A stretch of 7,428 nucleotides of DNA from Flavobacteriales bacterium UBA5869 (lineage in GTDB: Bacteria; Bacteroidota; Bacteroidia; Flavobacteriales_D; Crocinitomicaceae): the NCBI GenBank assembly GCA_002432565.1, contig DJFP01000028.1, positions 21,866-29,293 of the forward strand. Direction: 5' to 3'. This document shows, in pieces, positions 1 through 4,595 of this stretch; the stretch's first letter is position 1, and each line of letters opens with the position of its first letter. Under the pieces are notes generated by a model. The model was not told where the DNA came from, searched no databases, and saw nothing but the letters and a program-made list of their open reading frames with translations. The translations under genes and the position numbers were made by a program.

Positions 1-140
1 GCCAAACCAACTCCGGATGCTTCATACATCGTTTCAAACATATCTTCGATCAATTTGTTCAATTCCGGATAGTCCTGATCGATCTCTACTGCTTCTTTTT
101 TTAATATCGGGTCACCGTATGCAACAATTGGCAATATCAT
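1..140 (-). CDS. def: Peptide deformylase, N-terminal part (runs off the left edge)
   Basis: The leftward reading frame begins with ATG at 138-140 and is open to the window edge, giving 46 complete codons. The protein starts MILPIVAYGDPILKK and reaches EASGVGL at the edge, which matches the N-terminus and the beginning of motif I (GVGLAAPQ) of peptide deformylase. This metal-dependent hydrolase removes the formyl group from the initiator methionine of new proteins. The later metal-binding motifs (EGCLS, HExxH) lie outside the window, so activity cannot be judged here. The gene follows ruvX on the same strand after about 180 nt; def and ruvX are frequent neighbours in Bacteroidota. A candidate promoter of its own lies at 285-292. 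The family call is firm from the N-terminal signature. Confidence 0.9.
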   Translation of the reverse strand, partial: MILPIVAYGDPILKKEAVEIDQDYPELNKLIEDMFETMYEASGVGL

Positions 141-207
141 TCTTTATTCTTTTTTAAATCATTTCATAGAAAAGGTTAAAATCCCTGTTCTTTGCATTAT
201 TTCTGTG

Positions 208-281
208 AGTTCAAAAGTTAAAACCGTTCAAGTGTTCAATTGAACTTTAAACCTTTTGAACTCTTTGAACCTTTTAACTTG
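208..281. repeat. Overlapping inverted repeats in the ruvX-def spacer
   Basis: The spacer is built from variants of GTTCAA and TTAAAA. AGTTCAAAAG (208-217) pairs with CTTTTGAACT (253-262) around a central perfect palindrome GTTCAATTGAAC (234-245). A competing fold pairs AGTTAAAA (216-223) plus GTTCAA (226-231) with TTGAAC (265-270) plus TTTTAACT (272-279). The two folds share bases and cannot form together. No clean U-tract follows on either strand, so this is not a standard terminator. It may be a dispersed intergenic repeat or an mRNA element between ruvX and def. The pairing is seen directly; the role is unknown. Confidence 0.5.
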
Positions 282-284
282 TCA

Positions 285-292
285 CAAAGTTA
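285..292 (-). promoter_or_regulatory. Candidate -7 element for def
   Basis: Read leftward, this octamer is TAACTTTG, a full match to the Bacteroidota -7 consensus TAnnTTTG. No clear TTTG lies at the expected -33 distance. If used, transcription would start near 278 and the def leader would include the inverted repeats at 208-281. Confidence 0.3.
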
Positions 293-321
293 GGAAATAG
301 ACTCTTTCGAAATACTTTTCC

Positions 322-738
322 TTATTTTAAGCGGGTTTGAAGGTAATCCTGGAGGATAATTGCAGCACTTACCGTATCAATCAGTCCTTTTTGCTCCCGG
401 TCTTTCTTCTTCAATCCGCTTTGAGCAATCACTGCCGAAGCCATTTTGGAAGTAAATCGTTCGTCCAGCAAATTGACAATCACTCCCGGAAAATTCTTCT
501 GAACCGCTTCTTTCAGTAAACGTACGTTTTGGGTAATGTGTGAGTCGGAAGCATCCAATCTTTTTGGTTCCCCGATTACGATTTCCACAATTTTCTCTTT
601 CAAAACCAGTGATTTCAATTCATCCATCAGTGTTTTGCTGTCAATGGTTTTTAACCCGAAGGCGAACATCTGAAGCTCGTCGGAGAGTGCCAGGCCGGTT
701 CTTTTGAGACCAAAATCGATTGCGAGAATTTTTGACAA
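322..738 (-). CDS. ruvX: RuvX/YqgF family putative Holliday junction resolvase
   Basis: This 138-aa protein has the length and motif order of the RuvX/YqgF RNase H-fold family, which is linked to Holliday junction resolution and, in some bacteria, to 16S rRNA 5'-end processing. Visible motifs are the first strand with catalytic Asp in AIDFG (D8), GEPKRLDASDS (56-66, the GxPxxxDG region; A63 replaces the usual Gly), LDERFTS (91-97, with acidic residues D92/E93), and D121 within LIDTVSAAIILQDYL, the third acidic position. Translation must begin at TTG (736-738): the frame is closed by a stop at 754-756, and the codons between offer no ATG, GTG or TTG, while MSKILAIDFG matches the family N-terminus. 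A good leftward promoter lies at 762-791. It is probably co-transcribed with def and diverges from dapD. Confidence 0.93.
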   Translation of the reverse strand: MSKILAIDFGLKRTGLALSDELQMFAFGLKTIDSKTLMDELKSLVLKEKIVEIVIGEPKRLDASDSHITQNVRLLKEAVQKNFPGVIVNLLDERFTSKMASAVIAQSGLKKKDREQKGLIDTVSAAIILQDYLQTRLK

Positions 739-761
739 GTGCTGATTTTTAAATTACACCA

Positions 762-791
762 CAAAATTACGCTTATTAATTCCGAATCAAA
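762..791 (-). promoter_or_regulatory. Candidate promoter of ruvX
   Basis: On the minus strand TTTG (788-791) is followed after 18 nt by TAATTTTG (762-769). This matches the Bacteroidota primary sigma pattern (TTTG, about 19 nt, TAnnTTTG). The inferred start site, about 7 nt further on, leaves a leader of roughly 15-20 nt before the TTG start at 738. Confidence 0.55.
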
Positions 792-817
792 AACAGGATT
801 TTCAGCATTTTGATATA

Positions 818-851
818 AATGTAGGTATGCGATTAATCACGTACCTACATT
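818..851. promoter_or_regulatory. 34-bp near-palindrome upstream of dapD (candidate operator)
   Basis: Arms AATGTAGGTA (818-827) and TACCTACATT (842-851) are perfect inverted complements. They flank a central palindrome GATTAATC (831-838), and both share one axis of symmetry, so about 30 of 34 positions are symmetric. The element lies where the -33 region of the dapD promoter should be, since the -7 box is at 863-870. No U-tract follows and transcription of dapD appears to begin downstream, so an operator for a dimeric regulator fits better than a terminator. No regulator is identified. Confidence 0.5.
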
Positions 852-862
852 ATTTTAATTTT

Positions 863-870
863 TAATTTTG
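863..870 (+). promoter_or_regulatory. Candidate -7 element for dapD
   Basis: TAATTTTG matches TAnnTTTG exactly and lies 16 nt upstream of the dapD ATG, implying a very short, A-rich leader. No TTTG occurs at the matching -33 distance; that interval is occupied by the palindrome at 818-851, which suggests activator dependence or repression (inference). Confidence 0.45.
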
Positions 871-886
871 CTGAAAAACCAAAAAT

Positions 887-1696
887 ATGCGTTCCATTAT
901 AGAAGCTGCCTGGGAAAATCGGGCATTGTTAGATCAGGCGGAAACACGCCAGGCCATTGAACATGTGATAGAAGACATCGACAAAGGAATACTTCGGGTT
1001 GCCGAGCCGATGGAAGATGGTTCCTGGCAGGTAAACGAATGGGTAAAGAAAGCCGTGGTGATGTATTTCCCGATTCGTAAAATGGAAACGATTGAGGTGG
1101 GCCCCTTTGAATTCCACGATAAAATGGCACTGAAGAAAAACTATGCTGAATTGGGAGTTCGCGTGGTTCCTCATGCCATTGCACGCTACGGCTCTTTTGT
1201 AGCTCCGGGAGTAATCATGATGCCTTCTTATGTAAATATCGGGGCTTATGTGGACTCCGGAACGATGGTTGATACCTGGGCAACAGTTGGTTCCTGTGCA
1301 CAGATCGGGAAAAACGTGCATTTGAGCGGCGGTGTTGGAATCGGCGGTGTATTGGAGCCCCTGCAGGCTGCTCCTGTTATTATCGAAGACGATGCTTTCA
1401 TCGGGTCGCGCTGTATAGTTGTAGAAGGTGTACGCGTTGGTAAGGAAGCGGTTTTGGGAGCAAATGTATGTTTGACGATGTCGACAAAAATTATTGATGT
1501 AACAGGACCGGAACCGGTTGAACTGAAAGGATATGTTCCGGAACGTTCGGTGGTCATTCCCGGATCTTATACCAAATCATTCCCTGCCGGAGATTTCCAG
1601 GTGTCTTGCGCATTGATAATCGGGAAGCGAAAAGCATCTACTGATTTAAAAACTTCTTTGAACGACGCATTGAGAGAGCACAACGTAGCTGTTTAA
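887..1696 (+). CDS. dapD: 2,3,4,5-tetrahydropyridine-2,6-dicarboxylate N-succinyltransferase
   Basis: DapD transfers succinyl from succinyl-CoA to tetrahydrodipicolinate, the committed step of the succinylase branch leading to meso-diaminopimelate (for peptidoglycan) and lysine. It is a cytoplasmic trimer. The 269-aa product has the usual length. It has a helical N-terminal domain (about 1-70, with WQVNEWVKKAV near 47-57), then a left-handed beta-helix of hexapeptide repeats (about 102-196; SYVNIGAYVDSGTMVDTWATVGS and the GGVGIGGVLEPLQ signature at 148-160), then a C-terminal segment with KGYVPERSVVIPGSY (214-228) and CALIIGKRK (241-249). The start MRSIIEAAWENR aligns with the family N-terminus. 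The leader has no Shine-Dalgarno, only an A-rich stretch, as is common in this phylum. It diverges from ruvX and ends at the hairpin at 1731-1768. Nothing in the protein looks abnormal. Confidence 0.96.
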   Translation: MRSIIEAAWENRALLDQAETRQAIEHVIEDIDKGILRVAEPMEDGSWQVNEWVKKAVVMYFPIRKMETIEVGPFEFHDKMALKKNYAELGVRVVPHAIARYGSFVAPGVIMMPSYVNIGAYVDSGTMVDTWATVGSCAQIGKNVHLSGGVGIGGVLEPLQAAPVIIEDDAFIGSRCIVVEGVRVGKEAVLGANVCLTMSTKIIDVTGPEPVELKGYVPERSVVIPGSYTKSFPAGDFQVSCALIIGKRKASTDLKTSLNDALREHNVAV

Positions 1697-1730
1697 AAAA
1701 TATACTATTTTATCAATTTTGTTAAACTTT

Positions 1731-1771
1731 GATTCAGGAAACGCAGACCTATTTGCCTTTCCTGAATCTTT
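1731..1771 (+). terminator. Hairpin terminator after dapD
   Basis: GATTCAGGAAA (1731-1741) pairs perfectly with TTTCCTGAATC (1758-1768), giving an 11-bp stem with a 16-nt loop, followed by TTTATTATTTT. It starts 34 nt after the dapD stop. The loop also contains the -33 element of the next gene's candidate promoter. Confidence 0.65.
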
Positions 1772-1781
1772 ATTATTTTCG
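1752..1781 (+). promoter_or_regulatory. Candidate promoter of the 98-aa lipoprotein gene
   Basis: TTTG (1752-1755), an 18-nt spacer, then TATTTTCG (1774-1781), one mismatch from TAnnTTTG. The -33 box lies in the loop of the dapD terminator and the -7 box just past its stem. The ATG is 29 nt beyond the -7 box. Confidence 0.4.
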
Positions 1782-1810
1782 ACCCGAATTTCTAATTAAT
1801 CATTTAAATC

Positions 1811-2107
1811 ATGAAAACAATCTTTTCATTGGCCGTATTGGCTACTCTTGCTTTAACTTCTTGCAAAAAAGATTACACTTGTGCTTGTACAACAACAGTA
1901 CACCAACCTGAAATTTCATTTGGTGGTGATGTTTACCAGGAAGAATCAACAACAACAACTCCATCTTCTTCCACAATCAAGGACAAAAAAGACGATGCTA
2001 AGACTAAGTGCGAAAGCATGAACGGAACAACAACTACTGAAACTTCATGGTCACAGTCTGGGTTTGGTGATCCAACAACTACGACAGTTAAATGTCAGAT
2101 TCAGTAA
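1811..2107 (+). CDS. Small Cys-patterned lipoprotein, Thr-rich (98 aa)
   Basis: This is a predicted envelope lipoprotein of unknown function. Residues 1-17 form a signal peptide with lipobox LTSC, so C18 would be lipidated. The mature part is about 80 residues, beginning CKKDYTCAC. Four further cysteines (C24, C26, C67, C95) could form two disulfides in the periplasm. The middle has Thr/Ser-rich runs (47-55, 73-79, 89-92), largely encoded by ACA/ACT repeats, and a charged segment IKDKKDDAKTKC (56-67). The same framework recurs in the 67-aa protein at 3587-3790: CKKxYxCxC, then I(K/R)DxKKxAKxKC, then a C-terminal Cys two or three residues from the end. The two are therefore paralogues. No known enzyme or binding domain is recognisable. 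It has its own candidate promoter and terminator and looks monocistronic. Confidence 0.85.
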   Translation: MKTIFSLAVLATLALTSCKKDYTCACTTTVHQPEISFGGDVYQEESTTTTPSSSTIKDKKDDAKTKCESMNGTTTTETSWSQSGFGDPTTTTVKCQIQ

Positions 2108-2124
2108 TAAGATTATCTTATTCA

Positions 2125-2159
2125 AAGAAATCCCCCCGGTTTGACCGAGGGGATTTCTT
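2125..2159. terminator. Bidirectional terminator between the 98-aa lipoprotein and barrel genes
   Basis: AAGAAATCCCC (2125-2135) pairs with GGGGATTTCTT (2149-2159). After one mismatch, CGGT (2137-2140) pairs with ACCG (2144-2147) around a TTG loop, giving 15 base pairs in total. It sits between convergent genes ending at 2107 and 2178. The A-rich 5' arm gives a U-rich tail for the leftward transcript, and TTTCTTATTT serves the rightward one. Confidence 0.85.
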
Positions 2160-2177
2160 ATTTGGGATCAATTATAA

Positions 2178-3143
2178 TTAAGGTTTTTCTTCTTCATTTT
2201 TCCGTTTTTCCTCTTCCAATTTCTTTTTCTCTTCTTCGAACTTTTTCTTTTCAAGCTCTAATTTTTCCTGCTCTAACTGTAATCTTTCTTTTTCAAGTCG
2301 GATACGCTCCTCCTCCAGTTTCTTTGCTGGGTCTTCTTCTGTTTGAGTATTGCCCGTCTTTTTTTCGATCTCCTCTTTTTTCTTTTCAGCGTCTTCAGCC
2401 TTCTTTTTAGCATCCTCTGCCTTTTTTCTCAGGTTATCTCCCGCCCCATCCTTATTCAGTTCATCCAACCCGGGAACTTTCGGCAGTTTAAATCCGAAAC
2501 GGGAAGAAACACCGGTAGAAATCAACGGACCGCCGATACCCACTTCAAAATTCATCCCCACAAACTTGGAAAAGTAGTAGCGGAATCCCCAGCAGGTTCT
2601 CATGGAGATAGGAATTGTCGGGAAACCATCCCAGAAACCGCTTTTGTCATCTGTTTTAACTCCGTTAACGAAAGTTGTTCTGTATTTGGCATTACTTCCG
2701 ATCCCGATTCCCGCATACATGTCCAGGCGTTTGCTTTTTACCGGGAAATGGAAATTGAAACGTGCCTGGATACGCACCCGGCTCATTTTACGCTCATACG
2801 AGTTTGTATAGGAAACTCCGTCGACAATGGAATCCAGGCGATCATAACTCACGCTGCTTCCGCTGTAAATAGCATCCACACCGACACCGAACCAATTGTT
2901 CAGGAAAAATTCAGTGCGTAAACCGGTTGGTCCGGAACCACGGCTATCGATATTTGAAATATTCTCATCGTCTTTTACGGCCCCAAGAATGGAACTTTTC
3001 AAGCCCGGAAATAAACTGGTGTAATTGGGAAAACCATAATACGGATCGTTGACCATATTAAATTTGGTATTTGCCTGTCCGGATGCATTGAATGCAAGCA
3101 TTATGGACATAACTCCTCCTGCAAGAGTAGAAATTCTCTTCAT
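2178..3143 (-). CDS. Outer-membrane beta-barrel protein with charged helical C-terminal tail
   Basis: This 321-aa predicted outer-membrane protein has no recognised specific function. The chosen start, ATG at 3141-3143, begins a signal peptide (MKRISTLAGGVMSIMLAFNASG, likely cut before Q23). The frame stays open upstream to an ATG at 3230, but the extra 29 residues would bury the signal peptide and cover a hairpin. Residues about 73-216 contain alternating amphipathic strands typical of a small barrel: TGLRTEFFLNNWFGVGVDAIY, RVRIQARFNFHF, LDMYAGIGIGSNAKYRTTF, ISMRTCWGFRYYF, VGMNFEVGIGGP. After a Pro/Gly hinge (about 220-235), the last 85 residues are almost all E, K, R, L, Q, A. Two blocks of 7-residue repeats can be seen: KKAEDAx (about 239-260) and L/E-E-x-E/K-x-L-x (276-317), joined by a TGNTQTEEDP linker. 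The tail would extend into the periplasm as a helix or coiled coil. The gene is flanked by lipoprotein genes. Confidence 0.82.
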   Translation of the reverse strand: MKRISTLAGGVMSIMLAFNASGQANTKFNMVNDPYYGFPNYTSLFPGLKSSILGAVKDDENISNIDSRGSGPTGLRTEFFLNNWFGVGVDAIYSGSSVSYDRLDSIVDGVSYTNSYERKMSRVRIQARFNFHFPVKSKRLDMYAGIGIGSNAKYRTTFVNGVKTDDKSGFWDGFPTIPISMRTCWGFRYYFSKFVGMNFEVGIGGPLISTGVSSRFGFKLPKVPGLDELNKDGAGDNLRKKAEDAKKKAEDAEKKKEEIEKKTGNTQTEEDPAKKLEEERIRLEKERLQLEQEKLELEKKKFEEEKKKLEEEKRKNEEEKP

Positions 3144-3177
3144 AAATTGTAGTGTTTTTGGTTTTATTATTATTTGC

Positions 3178-3208
3178 AAAAAAACCTTCTCTTTTTCAAA
3201 AGAAGGTT
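3178..3208 (-). terminator. Leader hairpin with U-tract ahead of the barrel gene (possible attenuator)
   Basis: Read leftward, AACCTTCT (3208-3201) pairs with AGAAGGTT (3190-3183) around a 10-nt loop, and the strand continues as a run of seven T (3184-3178). This has the form of an intrinsic terminator 35 nt upstream of the barrel ATG. No minus-strand gene ends nearby on the right for it to serve, so it would act in the barrel gene's own leader. Confidence 0.5.
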
Positions 3209-3230
3209 GATTTACGGTTTTAGCTTTCAA

Positions 3231-3586
3231 GGCCGAAATTAAAATTATAGTTCGACCGCCACCTGATTTGAAGCTCGAAATTCGTAAACTACTTATTTCA
3301 ATGAGTGCCTGACAGTATTCATTATGCTTGCATATTCCTAAGAGGAGCTTTCGCTTTCAACCGGGAAATAAATAAGACGGGTAACGATTTAAAACTCTGG
3401 TGAAGATTTCCCTGTCGTGTAATTGGGACTTCTCCGCTGCTAAAGATTGAAGTACCGAAACCTGATTAAGCTTTTTTTAAGAGAAAAGATAAAATATCTG
3501 AAGAATAACTATTACTATGGCAACTGATATTACTATTTTAGGACAGACATCCGTAATTGTATACTCCAGGAAATTAAACACTCTTT
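3231..3586. other. Gene-free stretch with a GC-richer, possibly structured segment
   Basis: I see no convincing gene in this 356-nt stretch between the divergent barrel and 67-aa lipoprotein genes. Positions about 3345-3478 are richer in G and C than the flanks. They contain a 7-bp dyad GGGAAAT (3363-3369) / ATTTCCC (3406-3412), and end in seven T at 3472-3478. This could be an RNA leader, a small RNA or a decayed gene; no known RNA family could be assigned. A weak leftward -7-like octamer TAATTTCG (3241-3234) may serve the barrel gene. A rightward TATTTTAG (3534-3541), one mismatch from consensus, may serve the lipoprotein gene. Confidence 0.3.
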
Positions 3587-3790
3587 ATGAAAAAAATAAC
3601 TTTGATCGCTACCATTTTGACAAGCGCGCTCTTTATCGGTTGTAAAAAAAAGTACGTTTGCGAATGCGGCAATCCGGGCGGGGTTTATAAAACATTCACC
3701 ATTAGAGACACCAAAAAGAATGCTAAAGAAAAGTGTTATGACTCAGATCAAGATGTTCCGTTTAGTGAAACATATTGCAACTTGAAATAA
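3587..3790 (+). CDS. Small Cys-patterned lipoprotein (67 aa), paralogue of the 98-aa protein
   Basis: This is a predicted envelope lipoprotein of unknown function. Residues 1-18 form a signal peptide ending in lipobox FIGC, so C19 would be lipidated and mature protein begins CKKKYVCEC. Cysteines C19, C25, C27, C50 and C64 reproduce the framework of the protein at 1811-2107: identical C-x5-C-x-C spacing at the N-terminus, IRDTKKNAKEKC (39-50) against IKDKKDDAKTKC, and a final Cys followed by NLK against QIQ. It lacks the Thr-rich insert and the longer C-terminal loop, so it looks like the minimal form of the family. At 48 mature residues it would be a very small disulfide-stabilised module anchored to a membrane. 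No Shine-Dalgarno is evident. The next gene starts 108 nt downstream on the same strand, and no clear terminator lies between them. Confidence 0.82.
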   Translation: MKKITLIATILTSALFIGCKKKYVCECGNPGGVYKTFTIRDTKKNAKEKCYDSDQDVPFSETYCNLK

Positions 3791-3859
3791 CTAACATAAG
3801 CGACCAACAGTAATAGCTCATTAAACAAGTATCAGACTTGAGAATCACAAAAAACTAAA

Positions 3860-3894
3860 TGATTACTTTCGAGTATATTTTTAAAGTAAAATCA
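3860..3894 (+). promoter_or_regulatory. Imperfect dyad just upstream of the 209-aa lipoprotein start
   Basis: TGATT-ACTTT (3860-3869) can pair with AAAGT-AA-AATCA (3883-3894), ten base pairs with a two-base bulge. It ends 4 nt before the ATG at 3899. If transcribed, the hairpin would cover the ribosome entry region; as DNA it could be an operator. This is weak evidence on its own. Confidence 0.25.
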
Positions 3895-3898
3895 TCTC

Positions 3899-4528
3899 AT
3901 GAAGTCAATCCTACAATTTATTGGATTCGTATTTATCTTATCTAATTGTTCTCAACCGAAAAGTGATGAAACACTTATTAGTAAAACTTATTATCCCGAG
4001 GAGAAAGTAACCTGTATATCAGAAATGACTCAAGACTCTGTTTTGCATGGAAAAACAAGCTGGTCTGATAGCACGAACAATGTCTACCTGGAAGAAATTT
4101 ATACTCACGGAAAATTGAAAAGACAAATTTCCAAGGTCTATGAAAATGGAAAACTTTCTGTTGTAGTTGAGCATTTAAAAGATAAAGAATTCAGCAGAAA
4201 AGAATATTTACCGAATGGGGATTTAAGATTTCAATGCCCGTTTGATATAACGAATGTTGGTAAGTTACAATACAAAATCAACGATGGAAAAAGAGATTAT
4301 TTGATAAGAACTCAAGAAGATACCATTGAATTTTTTGCTAAAAATTTACCTTCTTCGAATCAGGTTATATCAGCTTATGGAGGAACATTATCCAAAAAAG
4401 GAAAAGGATGGATCGTAAAGTCATCTAGCAAATCTAAGGTTCGGATATATATGGAATGTACCTCTGATTGTAAAAGGTTAAACCGGGTATTTTTAGATTC
4501 TATAATAATTCCTGTCAAATCAAGATAG
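3899..4528 (+). CDS. Lipoprotein with MORN/YwqK-like repeats and a GldM-like C-terminal segment
   Basis: This 209-aa predicted lipoprotein has no assigned function. The signal peptide (1-16) ends in lipobox LSNC with C17 lipidated. Residues about 48-113 contain degenerate MORN/YwqK-type units in which an aromatic residue precedes (E/H/N)G(K/D)L: THGKLKRQI (69-77), YENGKLSVV (81-89), YLPNGDLRFQ (103-112). Residues about 141-207 (DTIEFFAKNLPSSNQV, then SAYGGTLSKKGKGWIVKS, then VRIYMEC, then DSIIIPVK) resemble the repeated Ig-like beta-sandwich unit of the C-terminal part of GldM, with a GG-turn and a final IIPVK in place of the usual VKxVPxP; this is recognised by eye only. C39, C113, C187 and C191 could form disulfides. 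It is notably A/T-rich compared with the acn gene next to it. It ends convergently with acn at a shared terminator. The lipoprotein call is firm, the domain calls moderate. Confidence 0.78.
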   Translation: MKSILQFIGFVFILSNCSQPKSDETLISKTYYPEEKVTCISEMTQDSVLHGKTSWSDSTNNVYLEEIYTHGKLKRQISKVYENGKLSVVVEHLKDKEFSRKEYLPNGDLRFQCPFDITNVGKLQYKINDGKRDYLIRTQEDTIEFFAKNLPSSNQVISAYGGTLSKKGKGWIVKSSSKSKVRIYMECTSDCKRLNRVFLDSIIIPVKSR

Positions 4529-4541
4529 TTTAATAATAACC

Positions 4542-4582
4542 AAAAATCCCGATTCGCATCATGCAAACCGGGATTCCTTTAT
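4542..4582. terminator. Bidirectional terminator between the 209-aa lipoprotein and acn
   Basis: AATCCCG (4545-4551) pairs with CGGGATT (4569-4575), and the loop carries a small inner hairpin GCA-TCA-TGC (4556-4564). For the rightward transcript CCTTTATTT follows. For the leftward acn transcript TTTTT would follow (AAAAA at 4542-4546). It lies between stops at 4528 and 4596. Confidence 0.75.
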
Positions 4583-4595
4583 TTCGTCTTCCTGT

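Noticed and set aside
2343..2921. 192-codon plus-strand frame opposite the barrel gene
   Set aside because: It is antisense to a gene with a signal peptide and barrel strands, its composition follows the charged repeat on the other strand, and it has no start signal or known domain.
3144..3230. 29-residue N-terminal extension of the barrel protein from ATG 3230
   Set aside because: It would place the signal peptide internally and cover the leader hairpin; the ATG at 3143 gives a standard exported N-terminus.
3363..3465. Cobalamin-riboswitch resemblance (GGGAA, GGTGAA, CCGCTGCT, then AGTACCGAAACCTG in that order); also ACCTGAT as in TPP riboswitches
   Set aside because: The spacing between GGGAA and GGTGAA is far too long, the closing stem (5' CAGGT partner) is missing, and neighbouring genes have no cobalamin or thiamine link. 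The TPP 3' half is absent. A covariance search would settle it.
3517..3645. 42-codon frame on the plus strand overlapping the start of the 67-aa lipoprotein (begins MATDITILGQTSV)
   Set aside because: It overlaps the signal peptide of a clear gene, has no promoter or start signal of its own, and no recognisable domain.
3826..3840. Small CAAGT-ATCAG-ACTTG hairpin after the 67-aa lipoprotein as a terminator
   Set aside because: Only a 5-bp AT-rich stem and no U-tract follows; too weak to call.
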